In this document: positions 9,701 to 17,505 of the stretch, one piece after another
Layout: each line of letters opens with the position of its first letter
Position numbering within the stretch: the first letter of the stretch is position 1
Origin: Christiangramia oceanisediminis
Lineage (GTDB): Bacteria > Bacteroidota > Bacteroidia > Flavobacteriales > Flavobacteriaceae
Assembly (NCBI RefSeq): GCF_022570735.2
Contig: NZ_JANCNS010000003.1
Coordinates: forward strand, 62,001 to 126,000
Reading direction: 5' to 3'
Length of the DNA stretch: 64,000 nt
Notes under the pieces: generated by a model
What the model saw: the letters and a program-made list of their open reading frames with translations, nothing else
Database searches by the model: none
Told to the model about the DNA's origin: nothing
Program-made: the position numbers and the translations under genes

Positions 9701-11194
9701 AGCATATTCGTCAAGCTTTTGAAGGATGCCAACCGTTTTCCTTTTCACGACGCTCAGATCTCCCTGTCCTGGCTGAAAGGAATCTGCAGTCTCAAGCTTA
9801 GGCTCCTTTTCTATTTCGGCAGCTTCCTTCTTTAATTCGGTTAAAGTCGGACTATCCAGCTTCTTTGCGTTCAGGAAATTTTCAACTCTGCCATTAAAAA
9901 TAATTTCTCCTCCATGTGCCCCGGCTTCAGGACCTAATTCCACGATCCAGTCTGCCGAACGGATAAAATTCAGGTCGTGCTCCACTACCATCACCGTATT
10001 CCCACGGCTGATAAGCCTGGCGAGGATATGCCTTAGATAGGCCTGGTATTCTTCTGATAAACCTATGGAAGGTTCATCAAAAACATACAATATCCCCTGC
10101 AGGTTGGAATTCACCTGTTTGATCAATTTTATTCGCTGGGCATCCCCCGAGGAAATATCACTGCTTGGAGTGCTTAAAGCGTACTCCTCCATCCCTAGCC
10201 TTACCAGGTCAAAAAGCTGCGTGCAGATCTTGTCAACTAACACCTGCTCTCCGCTGCTTAGATCAAGACCAATCAGTTTTTCATATAGCTCTTTTAAAGG
10301 AAGATCCATCCATTGTTTGAAGTTCATTCCATGCCACTTGAACTGTAGATGTTCAGCCTTGATTCTGGCGCCCTTACAACTGGGACAAACATGGGAACTT
10401 ACGAATCTTAGAATATTCTTGTTCCGGTCCAGCTTCAAAATATTGTTCATTATGGGAAGCATGCCCTTGTAATAGCCTTCTTCACGGGGCTTTGCTTTCA
10501 GGCCTTTCCATCGCAGGCGGGATTCAATGCTATGTTTTCCGTAGAAAACCTTGATACGTTCGCTCCCGTTCAAAACCACATCTTTTTGCTCCTCGGTAAG
10601 TTCCTTCCAGGGGATATCCACGCTAAAACCATGCGCCTTACAAACCTTGTCCATTTCCTCTACCGTGATCTGGGAATACACGATGTACCCGCTAGGTAAA
10701 GTGGTGGTAATGGCACCTTCCCTAAGGCTTTTGTTTTCATCTCCCACCAGTTTATCGATATCGATATATTCGGCCTCTCCTATTCCGCGGCATTTTTCAC
10801 AGGCTCCACGTGGATGATTAAAAGAGAACAGGGATTTGCTCATTTTCTCACTTCCCGAATAGCGGGCGAACAAAATTCTGAAAACCGCGGTCAATTCAGA
10901 AAGCGTCCCAAAGGTGGTATTAATCGACTGAAAACGCTTTGACTGCTCTACCCTGATAACGGGAGGCAAACCTTCGATGGAATCGACCTCGGCAGTTGGA
11001 ATGGATTGGGCATTCTGCTGATTATACGCCGGAAGGCTTTCCAGGAAATACCGGTAACCCTCATTGGCGATCACATCCATGGCCAGGGAAGATTTACCCG
11101 AACCTGAAAGTCCGGTCACCACGATCAGCTGGTTTTCAGGAAGGTCCAGATCAATATTCTTCAGGTTGTTCTGGTGGACATTGACAATACGCAT
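6704..11194 (-). CDS. Double-length UvrA-like ABC ATPase with four ABC modules and no UvrB-binding domain
   Basis: 1496 residues from MRIVNVHQNN, versus about 940 for normal UvrA. Four ABC signatures with Walker B motifs are visible: SSGDAQRIKL (348-357)/FDEPSIGL, SGGEAQRIKL (651-660)/LEEPSIGL, SGGENQRVAL (1097-1106)/LDEPSAGL, SSGEKQRLLL (1424-1433)/LDEPSTGLH. Walker A is clear at 28-36 (GLSGSGKSS), 770-778 (GISGSGKSS) and 1241-1250 (SGKSGIGKTT). It is missing from module 2, although the flanking VSDQPIGKTPRSNPATYTG (508-526) is intact. UvrA-type CxxC zinc pairs occur in each module (132/135 with 270/273; 560/563 with 583/586; 876/879 with 1014/1017; 1330/1333 with 1353/1356). In modules 1 and 3, Walker A to the first zinc CxxC spans only about 100 residues, because the roughly 120-residue UvrB-binding domain is absent. 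So this is two tandem UvrA2-like halves, probably protecting DNA from bound drugs rather than doing UvrABC repair. An ATG 24 codons upstream is rejected, as family homology begins at MRIVN. Confidence 0.88.
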   Translation of the reverse strand: MRIVNVHQNNLKNIDLDLPENQLIVVTGLSGSGKSSLAMDVIANEGYRYFLESLPAYNQQNAQSIPTAEVDSIEGLPPVIRVEQSKRFQSINTTFGTLSELTAVFRILFARYSGSEKMSKSLFSFNHPRGACEKCRGIGEAEYIDIDKLVGDENKSLREGAITTTLPSGYIVYSQITVEEMDKVCKAHGFSVDIPWKELTEEQKDVVLNGSERIKVFYGKHSIESRLRWKGLKAKPREEGYYKGMLPIMNNILKLDRNKNILRFVSSHVCPSCKGARIKAEHLQFKWHGMNFKQWMDLPLKELYEKLIGLDLSSGEQVLVDKICTQLFDLVRLGMEEYALSTPSSDISSGDAQRIKLIKQVNSNLQGILYVFDEPSIGLSEEYQAYLRHILARLISRGNTVMVVEHDLNFIRSADWIVELGPEAGAHGGEIIFNGRVENFLNAKKLDSPTLTELKKEAAEIEKEPKLETADSFQPGQGDLSVVKRKTVGILQKLDEYAESKDLKLVRVSDQPIGKTPRSNPATYTGLADKIRDLLAKSDEAKSHKLSKSAFSFNNKRGRCETCEGAGVITLSMNVMGTINQVCPTCNGKRFKPEVLQVHWNKKNISEFYDLSIEEAFDFFSGEKKITKILSLMLKLGLGYIKLGQPSNTLSGGEAQRIKLTKHFAKQSRKSILILEEPSIGLHQQNVRQLIAALHELKEQTAGIICFENHPLFLENCDKQVNNALKAEAFQLKKPIDQKRDRISIKGARTHYLKDLNIEFPKHQLSVVTGISGSGKSSLVIDTLHGYGLQEMTKQFSAYQQSRVGVNFQFEVEHIEGLSPTICVTRKEKSFTERSDIARQTGIEKILRFAFSRKAQYEGKDLSASHFSSNHELGKCPVCDGYGEELLPDLTKIVLDENRTIANGLFEHNKALSYYGQAGSQYMAILNEVGKEYGFGLDTPFREFTDDQKEIIFHGTGETIWKTNWEFRTKTRKGSQELNRPWEGLFHYLKDEYFKTRKNKNIASLTALFSPSQCSNCDGSGLKPERLNFHIGGRSIHEIKSMDFNLLWKWLKAHEVEDEVDIKLISKIQPHLSNTIKRARELHIDHLQLNRRSNTLSGGENQRVALIKQLNSPLKGITYLLDEPSAGLSNDNIPDLINILKELIGKGNTVIVIEHNKEIILSADQLVELGPQAGRHGGYISFEGSPQEFIKQPGCHPYLKKPSEKIELEKGEEFIKIQKLSKHSLVKDKLEVPVGGITAISGKSGIGKTTLVKEIILPGIETGKPVNCENIQFPKTYSGAYYFESRKLRSQAKTLLVSYLDILKELGRIFSKETGLKPRDFSYKTKTSQCPTCKGKGYVETSLDVAANSIELCEDCNGKRYKDEILEHKVDSKNIAEVLALNINELQAWLVQFDSNNKKFGFLKHLEEIGLGHLRLDQPVQSLSSGEKQRLLLLNWLQEQNSNALYILDEPSTGLHFADIDLLFDILEKLSKTNDILVIDHNKYLLGKIGTGLVLE

Positions 11195-11371
11195 AAAGGC
11201 TTGGCTTTCTAAAATTGAAAAATTAAAGATAGAGAGATTATAAGACCCGGGAATAGGATTTGCCACTAAAACCGGGAAGATTGAGAAAGGATTTAAAAAC
11301 TAAAACTTCGGTTTAGTTCCAAATAAAATCTGAATTAACCATTTGGTATGCTTATATTTAAACAAAAAGCT

Positions 11372-11545
11372 ATGTTCGGATTATTTAAGAAAAAATCGGA
11401 AATCGAAAAACTTGAGATCAAATACAGAAAACTCCTGGAAGATTCACACCGCCTATCTACCAGCAATAGAAGCCTCAGCGATGATAAGGCGTTCGAAGCC
11501 AACGAGGTGCTCAAGCAGATCGATGAACTGAAGGCAAAAAAGTAA
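11372..11545 (+). CDS. Lacal_2735-family small protein
   Basis: 57 residues starting MFGLFKKKSEIEKLEIKYRK. This matches a short family found across Flavobacteriia (Lacal_2735 type) with the pattern MFGLFKKKSE...LEEKYRKLLEESHKLST.NR..SD.K..EA..VL..I..L. The protein is almost wholly charged helix, likely a short coiled coil, and has no known function. An in-frame ATG 8 codons upstream is possible, but the family begins at MFGLF. It lies 36 bp before the YitT gene and could share its transcript. An imperfect hairpin with a TTCG loop (about 11298-11318) lies upstream. Confidence 0.75.
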   Translation: MFGLFKKKSEIEKLEIKYRKLLEDSHRLSTSNRSLSDDKAFEANEVLKQIDELKAKK

Positions 11546-11581
11546 ATAGACCTGTTGAATTAAATTTCAGAAAGTACTCCC

Positions 11582-12493
11582 ATGAGAATAAAACCAGTAG
11601 TTATATGGGAATTTTTTCAGCTCGCTATTGCCATACTTCTGGCCAGTATTGGTCTAAAAGCCTTTTTAATACCTAATGGATTCCTTGATGGCGGAGTAAC
11701 CGGGATTTCAATCCTGTTGAGTACCTTAACCGGTATTGAGATCTCCGTGATCCTGCCCATCATTAGCCTGCCTTTCTTTATAGTGGGCTGGTTCGTTATT
11801 TCCAGGAGAATCGTGATCAGGTCCCTGATCTCGGTATTGATACTTTCGTTGATCATTCACTTTGAAAACTTTGAACCTATTACCGATGATAAGCTGCTCA
11901 TTTCCATTTTTGGAGGTCTTTTTCTTGGAGCAGGAATTGGACTGGCCATCAAGAACGGGTCGGTACTCGACGGGTCTGAGATCCTTGGCATTTTCATCAA
12001 TGAAAGAACGGGCCTGTCCATAGGGCTCATCATTTTCTGGTTCAATGTGATCCTGTTCCTGCTTGCAGGTTTTCTATTTTCCCTGGAAATTGCCATGTAT
12101 TCGGTATTAACCTTTATCATAACCGCGAAAACCATCGATCTGCTGCTGGAAGGTTTTGAAGATTATGTTGGCCTCATGATCGTTACCTCTAATTCTGAAA
12201 AAATGCAGGCCGCTCTGATCAAAGATATTGGCCAGGGAATGACCATTTACCAGGGTAAGAAAGGGTACGGAAGCCAGGGTGAAAAACAGGATCTTGAGAT
12301 CATACATACGGTGATCAACCGGATCGACTCCAAAAAGGTTTACAATGTTTTGCAGTCTATCGATAAAGATGCTTTTATTATTGAATTTGATGTAAATAAG
12401 GTTACGGGTGGAGTCTTAAGAAAATACCTGACAACCAGAGCTCAAAGAAAATTAGCACCCAGCCTGTTCCAGAATGAAATCGCAGATGCGTGA
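11582..12493 (+). CDS. YitT family membrane protein (DUF161 + DUF2179)
   Basis: 303 residues. The N-terminal part has about five membrane segments: IWEFFQLAIAILLASIGLKA, a segment near ISILLSTLTGIEISVILPII, PFFIVGWFVI, a glycine-rich ISIFGGLFLGAGIGLAI, and FWFNVILFLLAGFLFSLEIA. The soluble C-terminus (from about residue 205, VMIVTSN-like GLMIVTSNSEKMQAALIKDI ... GMTIYQGKKGYGSQGEKQDLE) is the DUF2179 domain, which in YitT proteins lies in the cytoplasm. The family has been proposed to transport or sense small molecules, but the substrate is unknown. It follows the small Lacal_2735 gene closely. Confidence 0.88.
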   Translation: MRIKPVVIWEFFQLAIAILLASIGLKAFLIPNGFLDGGVTGISILLSTLTGIEISVILPIISLPFFIVGWFVISRRIVIRSLISVLILSLIIHFENFEPITDDKLLISIFGGLFLGAGIGLAIKNGSVLDGSEILGIFINERTGLSIGLIIFWFNVILFLLAGFLFSLEIAMYSVLTFIITAKTIDLLLEGFEDYVGLMIVTSNSEKMQAALIKDIGQGMTIYQGKKGYGSQGEKQDLEIIHTVINRIDSKKVYNVLQSIDKDAFIIEFDVNKVTGGVLRKYLTTRAQRKLAPSLFQNEIADA

Positions 12494-12603
12494 TAATTGA
12501 TTCGATTTAAAAAGATAATATAAAAAAGCACCTAAATACCTGACTATCCTTCATTTAATAATTTTCGATTAAATTTAGTTCAGTTTGACTAATCATTCGA
12601 AAA

Positions 12604-13365
12604 ATGAAATTCTTTAGGAGGATCAGGCAAAAGCTGCTTTCTGAAAATAAATTCAGCAAATACCTGGTCTACGCCATTGGTGAAATTGTGCTGGTGGTCA
12701 TAGGGATCCTGATCGCTCTGGGCATCAATAATTACAACCAGGAGCAAATTCTAAGGAAAAAGGAACAGGTCTACCTGAACGGCCTGAAAGATGAATTCCA
12801 GACCAGTAAACGAAAACTTACCGAACTGATCTCGGTGAACCATGCAAATTATAATGAAGCCAAGCAGATCATCGAGATCATAACAGCTGGTAGAGAGCCA
12901 TCTGAGGCCGATTTCTCCAAACTACTTTTTAACGCCTTTGCTTTTGAGATCTCATTTAATCCTAACAATTCACTGATCAACGAGATGATCAATTCCGGAA
13001 ACCTGAACAATATCAGGAATCCTGAACTGCGCCAGAAACTCACCAACTGGTTCGCCATGCTCCAGGACATTTCCAAACAGGAAACTGAACTGGGGATGCA
13101 ACGTGAAAAAGTGCTGAATATGTTCAGTTCTAACGAACATAGTCTAAGAACCATATTTGAACACACGGGAATGTTCAGGGAATTGGAACTAACCGAAGAG
13201 CAAAACAAGATCAGCAACCTTGGGTTACTGAATTCCACCAAATTCGAAAACAACGTTTTGATGTTCATTTCTGCCAGTCATTCTACCGAGCACACACATT
13301 ATAAAACTTTGATGCAGGAAATAAATTCGATTCTTAGCCTGATAAGCCTGGAAATCAACGAGTAA
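12604..13365 (+). CDS. DUF6090 family membrane protein
   Basis: 253 residues opening with the family hallmark MKFFRRIRQKLLSENKFSKY followed by a single membrane helix at about residues 24-45 (YAIGEIVLVVIGILIALGIN). The rest is an extracytoplasmic or cytoplasmic helical domain rich in charged residues (INEMINSGNLNNIRNPELRQKL and similar). DUF6090 proteins are very common in Bacteroidota and occur in many paralogues; no function is established. A TAAATTTA element at 12570-12577 is close to the flavobacterial -7 consensus. No operon partner is evident. Confidence 0.85.
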   Translation: MKFFRRIRQKLLSENKFSKYLVYAIGEIVLVVIGILIALGINNYNQEQILRKKEQVYLNGLKDEFQTSKRKLTELISVNHANYNEAKQIIEIITAGREPSEADFSKLLFNAFAFEISFNPNNSLINEMINSGNLNNIRNPELRQKLTNWFAMLQDISKQETELGMQREKVLNMFSSNEHSLRTIFEHTGMFRELELTEEQNKISNLGLLNSTKFENNVLMFISASHSTEHTHYKTLMQEINSILSLISLEINE

Positions 13366-13482
13366 AATTTATTGTCCATTATTTCAACTACTTTGCTAAA
13401 TTAGCCGCTGAAATTTTATTAGCTCTAAACAAAAATCCACTACCAGACAGGTCTTTACGACCTGCTCCCAATCTATCTACCC

Positions 13483-14343
13483 ATGAATCTGAAACATTTA
13501 GGCTGCCTCATGATCCTGCTATTTCTTTTGAGTAGCTGTTCTTCGAAAATGAAAATTACCGGGAACTCCACCTCATCTTTAACTCCCTTGAGGGCTAATG
13601 AAAGCGTGGTAATTATAGAGGAAAATGAAAATTTAGACCAAACCGAAACCAATGCAAAAATCGGAAGTTTTGAGATCAAAGATGGTGGTCTAAGCCTAGA
13701 CTGTTCTTATGAGAGGGTTCAGAGCCTGGCAAAAGACAAAGCTCGCAGTGTGGGTGGAAATACCGTTAAGATAACCGAACATAAACTCCCAGGCACCTGG
13801 TCTACCTGTCACCGAATCAAGTTTGAGGTTTATAAGATAGCTGATATCACTCCCTACCAGGAAGAGATGATCTGGAGCGCGAACAATAAATTAAAGTGGG
13901 AATATTTTAAGGCTCCTCCAAAATTTGAAAGAAATTCCATGTTCTGTGGTTTTATAGATGTGCAGTTCAACGATATCAAGCTTCTGAATGATAACGGTAA
14001 GGTTAATATCAACCCTATATTCTTATTTGAATGTTCGTATGTTCAGCCTTCAGAAAAGAGCGAAAATCTACTCGATTATAATCAGGTGAAATTTGACCTG
14101 TTAGAGGTCTACGCCAGGAAGATGCGAAGCGAATTTGACAAATCGTCAATCGACACCCTGGATGAATGGACGAAGTTTGCTCAGAATATCTATGATAAGG
14201 TTCAAAAAGAATACGAAACCGATATCTATAATTACGAAGTTGAAACCAACTTTGGCCAAAATCATACCGAAGTGGTTGGCTGGCAATACATGGTGAAAAA
14301 TGAACTGGAGGAGCTAACTGAATACTCTTCGGACCGGTCTTAA
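13483..14343 (+). CDS. Hypothetical lipoprotein
   Basis: 286 residues with a lipoprotein signal peptide (MNLKHLGCLMILLFLLSSC; lipid attachment at Cys19). A small domain follows at about 45-130 with the pattern IGSFEIKDGGLSLDCSYERV ... AKDKARSVGGNTVKITEHK. This resembles small envelope domains in which two cysteines (in LDCSYE and STCHRIKFEVYK) could form a disulfide. The C-terminal half is charged and contains helical segments (VYARKMRSEFDKSS, AQNIYDKVQKEYETDIYNYE). I do not recognise a characterised family. It converges with the flavoprotein gene downstream. Confidence 0.7.
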   Translation: MNLKHLGCLMILLFLLSSCSSKMKITGNSTSSLTPLRANESVVIIEENENLDQTETNAKIGSFEIKDGGLSLDCSYERVQSLAKDKARSVGGNTVKITEHKLPGTWSTCHRIKFEVYKIADITPYQEEMIWSANNKLKWEYFKAPPKFERNSMFCGFIDVQFNDIKLLNDNGKVNINPIFLFECSYVQPSEKSENLLDYNQVKFDLLEVYARKMRSEFDKSSIDTLDEWTKFAQNIYDKVQKEYETDIYNYEVETNFGQNHTEVVGWQYMVKNELEELTEYSSDRS

Positions 14344-14413
14344 GCCAGTCAAAAAATTTCGTTTTATTGCCGATCATTCTTAGCGATGAACAGCTATTTC
14401 TGAATTGTGATAA

Positions 14414-15691
14414 TTATAGGTATTCACTGGTAAGCTCGGCAGTTACCGCTCCCCCTTCCAGTGTTTCAATAAGTCCCAGGGCGGCCCGCTCACCAGATAG
14501 GATAGCGGCATTTTGGGAGCCGTTTAATAACTGGTCGCCAGCCAGGAAAATACGGTTGCTCAGCCTGGTTTCGGTAGGCATGATCTCGTATTGGAGGGAT
14601 TGCAGATCTGGCAGGGCCTTTTTTATTATATAATGTTTTATAAGCCGTTCCGTTTCGATCCCGCAATATTCTTTTAGTTCTGATCTAAGTTTTTCTTCCA
14701 TTTCCGTTTCATCAAGATCGGTATCTTTCACCACCGTGACCGAAATAAGGTAATCACCTTTATGATCCTCATTTAAAGAGGAGTGATAAAATATATTGTT
14801 GACAAGCGAATTGTCGTCGGCTATCAAGCCTATCATTCTTCCCTCGATTGCCTGGTTGCTGGCAGTAAAATAAAAACAATGGCAGGATTTCCATTTTGTC
14901 CCCTGTTTTCGCAGGTTGGAGATCAGTGGTGCCGCTTCAGAAGCAATAATGCTGAAATGGCTTTCTATTTCTTTTCCGCTTTTAAGAAATATCCGGGAAT
15001 CGGTTACTCTTTCAACCGGAGAATTAAAATGAATTTTGGTATGCTTCAATTCGCTGGCCAGACTTCTAGTGATCTCTCCAATTCCTTTCCTGGGGATCAC
15101 AGCCCTACCCTCTGCGAACATTTTAAAAACAAACCTGAACATCCTGGAAGATGTGCGGAGTTCAGACTCCAGGAAAATTCCGCTGAAAAAAGGCTTGAAG
15201 AATTTCGAGATGACCTTTTCAGAAAAGCCTTTATGCTGAAGATATTCCAACGTAGAAACCTCTTTTTCTTCAAAGATCTCGTTTAGGCTGGTTCTTTTTA
15301 ACTCGAGGCTCAGCCTTAAGATTTTCCACATATCCGAAAGACTGGCTATACCCGAAAATGCACTGGGACCCAATAACGAAGGTTGCCGGCTTGGATCACC
15401 GATCTTTGAGCTTTTGCCCTTTTCAAAGATCATCGCTCCTGGCACCAGTTCTTTAAGATCTAAACTTTCCAGATCAATGTACTGTTTAACTTTAGGATAT
15501 TCTGAAAGCATAACCTGGAAACCCCTGTCGAGATGAAAACCGTCTACCTCATCGGTGCGAATTCTTCCACCAACCTTTTCTGAACTTTCCAAAATCACGG
15601 GTCTATATCCCTTATTTTCTAATACCCTGGCAGCTATAAGTCCGCTAAGACCTGCTCCGACAATATGTATTTTATAATCAGGTTTGTTCAT
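14414..15691 (-). CDS. FAD-dependent amine oxidase/desaturase-like flavoprotein
   Basis: 425 residues. The N-terminal FAD-binding motif is YKIHIVGAGLSGLIAARVLE (GxGxxG) followed by the acidic ribose-binding end VILESS. Next come the amine-oxidase signature GGRIRTDEVDGFHLDRGFQ and the C-terminal FAD contact IFLAGDQLLNGSQNAAILSG. The overall plan matches the protoporphyrinogen oxidase, monoamine oxidase and phytoene desaturase superfamily, in the branch annotated as NAD(P)/FAD-dependent oxidoreductase. Substrate unknown. No carotenoid genes are visible nearby. The ATG at 15691 directly opens the FAD motif. Confidence 0.85.
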   Translation of the reverse strand: MNKPDYKIHIVGAGLSGLIAARVLENKGYRPVILESSEKVGGRIRTDEVDGFHLDRGFQVMLSEYPKVKQYIDLESLDLKELVPGAMIFEKGKSSKIGDPSRQPSLLGPSAFSGIASLSDMWKILRLSLELKRTSLNEIFEEKEVSTLEYLQHKGFSEKVISKFFKPFFSGIFLESELRTSSRMFRFVFKMFAEGRAVIPRKGIGEITRSLASELKHTKIHFNSPVERVTDSRIFLKSGKEIESHFSIIASEAAPLISNLRKQGTKWKSCHCFYFTASNQAIEGRMIGLIADDNSLVNNIFYHSSLNEDHKGDYLISVTVVKDTDLDETEMEEKLRSELKEYCGIETERLIKHYIIKKALPDLQSLQYEIMPTETRLSNRIFLAGDQLLNGSQNAAILSGERAALGLIETLEGGAVTAELTSEYL

Positions 15692-15739
15692 TTAAAATTT
15701 TTATAATTCGAAATCCTGAACTATCTAAAAAGTAGCTGA

Positions 15740-15883
15740 TCAATTTTTTTTCTCAGGATTTGGAATGATAGCCTTTGCCTGTTTTTTTAGTTCCTTTAAA
15801 ATTTTGGAATCAAAATAGACGCCATCATAGTGCATATCGGCTAAAACAAAATGTTCCCTGGTTTTCTTGTGATAAGTATCCAT
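15740..15883 (-). CDS. Hypothetical 47-residue protein
   Basis: Open frame from ATG 15883 to TGA 15740. The protein begins MDTYHKKTREHFVLADMHYD, continues GVYFDSKILKELKKQAKAII and ends PNPEKKN. The composition is protein-like (balanced hydrophobics, a Lys-rich amphipathic helix) rather than random AT-rich translation. It lies 48 bp upstream of the flavoprotein gene on the same strand, so it may be the first gene of that transcript. No family recognised. Too short for confident calling without comparative evidence. Confidence 0.5.
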   Translation of the reverse strand: MDTYHKKTREHFVLADMHYDGVYFDSKILKELKKQAKAIIPNPEKKN

Positions 15884-16030
15884 TTTTATTTTAAAGATAC
15901 TATTTTTTGTTTAATGATTTTATCTAAAAATTAAACATTTAGTCCAAATTTAACAGCTAATGATCGCGTGGATAAGATTTTAAACCAAACGGAGCAGATT
16001 TCTCTTAAACGATTTTAGTTACCTATAAAT

Positions 16031-16414
16031 TCAGGTTTGCTTTCGAACCTGATAATTTTGAAGTGTAAACCAGATTCCCAGGGAAATTAGGTAGATGATA
16101 AGCCCGTATAAACTGCTGATCATGGAAACCTTGAAACCTGCTGCAATCAATGATGGGGAAGCTTCTACCATTTCTAGTTCGATCGCCCGGAAAGCCGAGA
16201 ATAAACCTATTAATTGTCCCAGCAGTCCCGTTACAAATGCGATAAGGCCAAGGTCCCTAATGAGGTTCAGTGGGTTTCCAGCCTGCTTCCGGTACTTGTT
16301 TTTACTGGAAAAGACCTGGGATCCACGTATTAACGAGATCACCAGTACACTTAATAGAATAGCGGTAAGTATGCCCATAAAGATGGGCCCTCCTTTGTAA
16401 AAGTATTTCAGCAT
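16031..16414 (-). CDS. Short MotA/TolQ/ExbB-like membrane protein
   Basis: 127 residues, about half the length of TolQ/ExbB. It has three membrane segments: FMGILTAILLSVLVISLIRG, LIAFVTGLLGQLIGLFSAF and SMISSLYGLIIYLISLGIWF. The stretch GLLGQLIGLFSAFRAIE...AGFKVSMISSLYGLIIY resembles the pore helices of the proton-channel family (TVGLLGTVxGxxxAF...GISxALxTTxxGL). The TolR/ExbD partner is not encoded beside it. It is divergent from the LytTR regulator gene with about 125 bp between the starts, an arrangement that suggests shared regulation. Confidence 0.78.
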   Translation of the reverse strand: MLKYFYKGGPIFMGILTAILLSVLVISLIRGSQVFSSKNKYRKQAGNPLNLIRDLGLIAFVTGLLGQLIGLFSAFRAIELEMVEASPSLIAAGFKVSMISSLYGLIIYLISLGIWFTLQNYQVRKQT

Positions 16415-16541
16415 TATTTAAAGACTAAGCGTTATAAAGGTATCAAAAAGCGACAGAATAGTAACATGCCAATCTGGAGTATTACTTAAATCAAAATTTT
16501 CCACTTTTCTGAAATAATATTCTTTTATATTCACTTTGAAT

Positions 16542-17315
16542 ATGACCAGGCGCATTGGCTTACATATATTATACTGGATCCTTATCCTGATATTCCTGAG
16601 CATCTTTTTCGGCTTCATCTGGAAAAGTGGTTTGCTGGCCTTCTATTTTTCGAGCCTGTTGCTACCCATAGTCATTGGAACCACCTACTATTTCAACTTT
16701 CACCTGGTTCCTCAATATCTCTTAAAAGGAAAGTACCGAAAGTTCAGCCTGTATTTCTTTTCCATGCTGGTCATTTCCCTTTACCTGGAAATGCTGGTCG
16801 CCCTGGTATCTTTTCTTTTCATTGCTGAAGCCAGTACAGCTGCCATTGAATTACAGGGACTTTCCATATTCATTCTTGGGATCACCCTCTACCTGATCGT
16901 CTTTATCAGCAGTTTCATCCGCTTGCTTTTCCAGCTAAAAAAGAATACCAAGCTGGTCGAAAACCTTCAAACCGAACAGGAAAAGAATGCGCAGCAAAGT
17001 CTTCTTGTGAAGGTGAATCGAAAGAATCACCAGGTTCCTCTCAACGACCTGCTTTATATTGAAAGTTTAAGTGATTATGTGAAAATCGTTACCAGTGAAA
17101 CCGAATTGACCACCCGCGAACGAATAACCCATCTTGACTCCAGCCTGCCACAAAATTTCATCAGGATACACCGTTCCTTTATCATCAATAAGGAGAAAGT
17201 GAATTCGTTCAGCAATACCGAGGTAATGATCAATGGAAATTCAATTCCAATAAGCCGTACCTATAAAAAAACTGCCCTGGAGGTTCTCGAAGCTCAACAG
17301 ATCAAACCGGAATAA
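16542..17315 (+). CDS. Membrane-anchored LytTR DNA-binding regulator
   Basis: About 257 residues. Four hydrophobic helices occupy the first half (GLHILYWILILIFLSIFFGF, a segment around LAFYFSSLLLPIVIG, FFSMLVISLYLEMLVALVSF, FILGITLYLIVFISSFIRLL). A short coiled linker (KKNTKLVENLQTEQEKNAQQ) joins them to a C-terminal LytTR domain at about residues 155-250. That domain has the hallmarks LLYIESLSDYVKIVTSE, LPQNFIRIHRSFIINKEKV and ISRTYKKTALEVL. No receiver domain is present, so the membrane part probably senses the signal. The ATG at 16542 is preferred over a TTG two codons upstream. It is divergent from the ExbB-like gene. Confidence 0.88.
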   Translation: MTRRIGLHILYWILILIFLSIFFGFIWKSGLLAFYFSSLLLPIVIGTTYYFNFHLVPQYLLKGKYRKFSLYFFSMLVISLYLEMLVALVSFLFIAEASTAAIELQGLSIFILGITLYLIVFISSFIRLLFQLKKNTKLVENLQTEQEKNAQQSLLVKVNRKNHQVPLNDLLYIESLSDYVKIVTSETELTTRERITHLDSSLPQNFIRIHRSFIINKEKVNSFSNTEVMINGNSIPISRTYKKTALEVLEAQQIKPE

Positions 17316-17505
17316 CAACAAATCCCTTAAAGGATCAACCAGAAACCTTTGGGTGATCTTACAGGCTATGCTAACATGAAATACTGCCGAATACAGCATT
17401 ATTAAAGCTTTTATCGGCAGAATGCAGGTTAGGTAATGGATATGACATTGCGTTTTTAGGTACGCTGCCCTAAACTTGAACCTATAATTTTTTAAATAAA
17501 ATGTC

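Noticed and set aside
11296-11320. Hairpin with TTCG loop as a terminator
   Set aside because: Imperfect stem, no T-run in the direction of any gene end; it lies between two gene starts.
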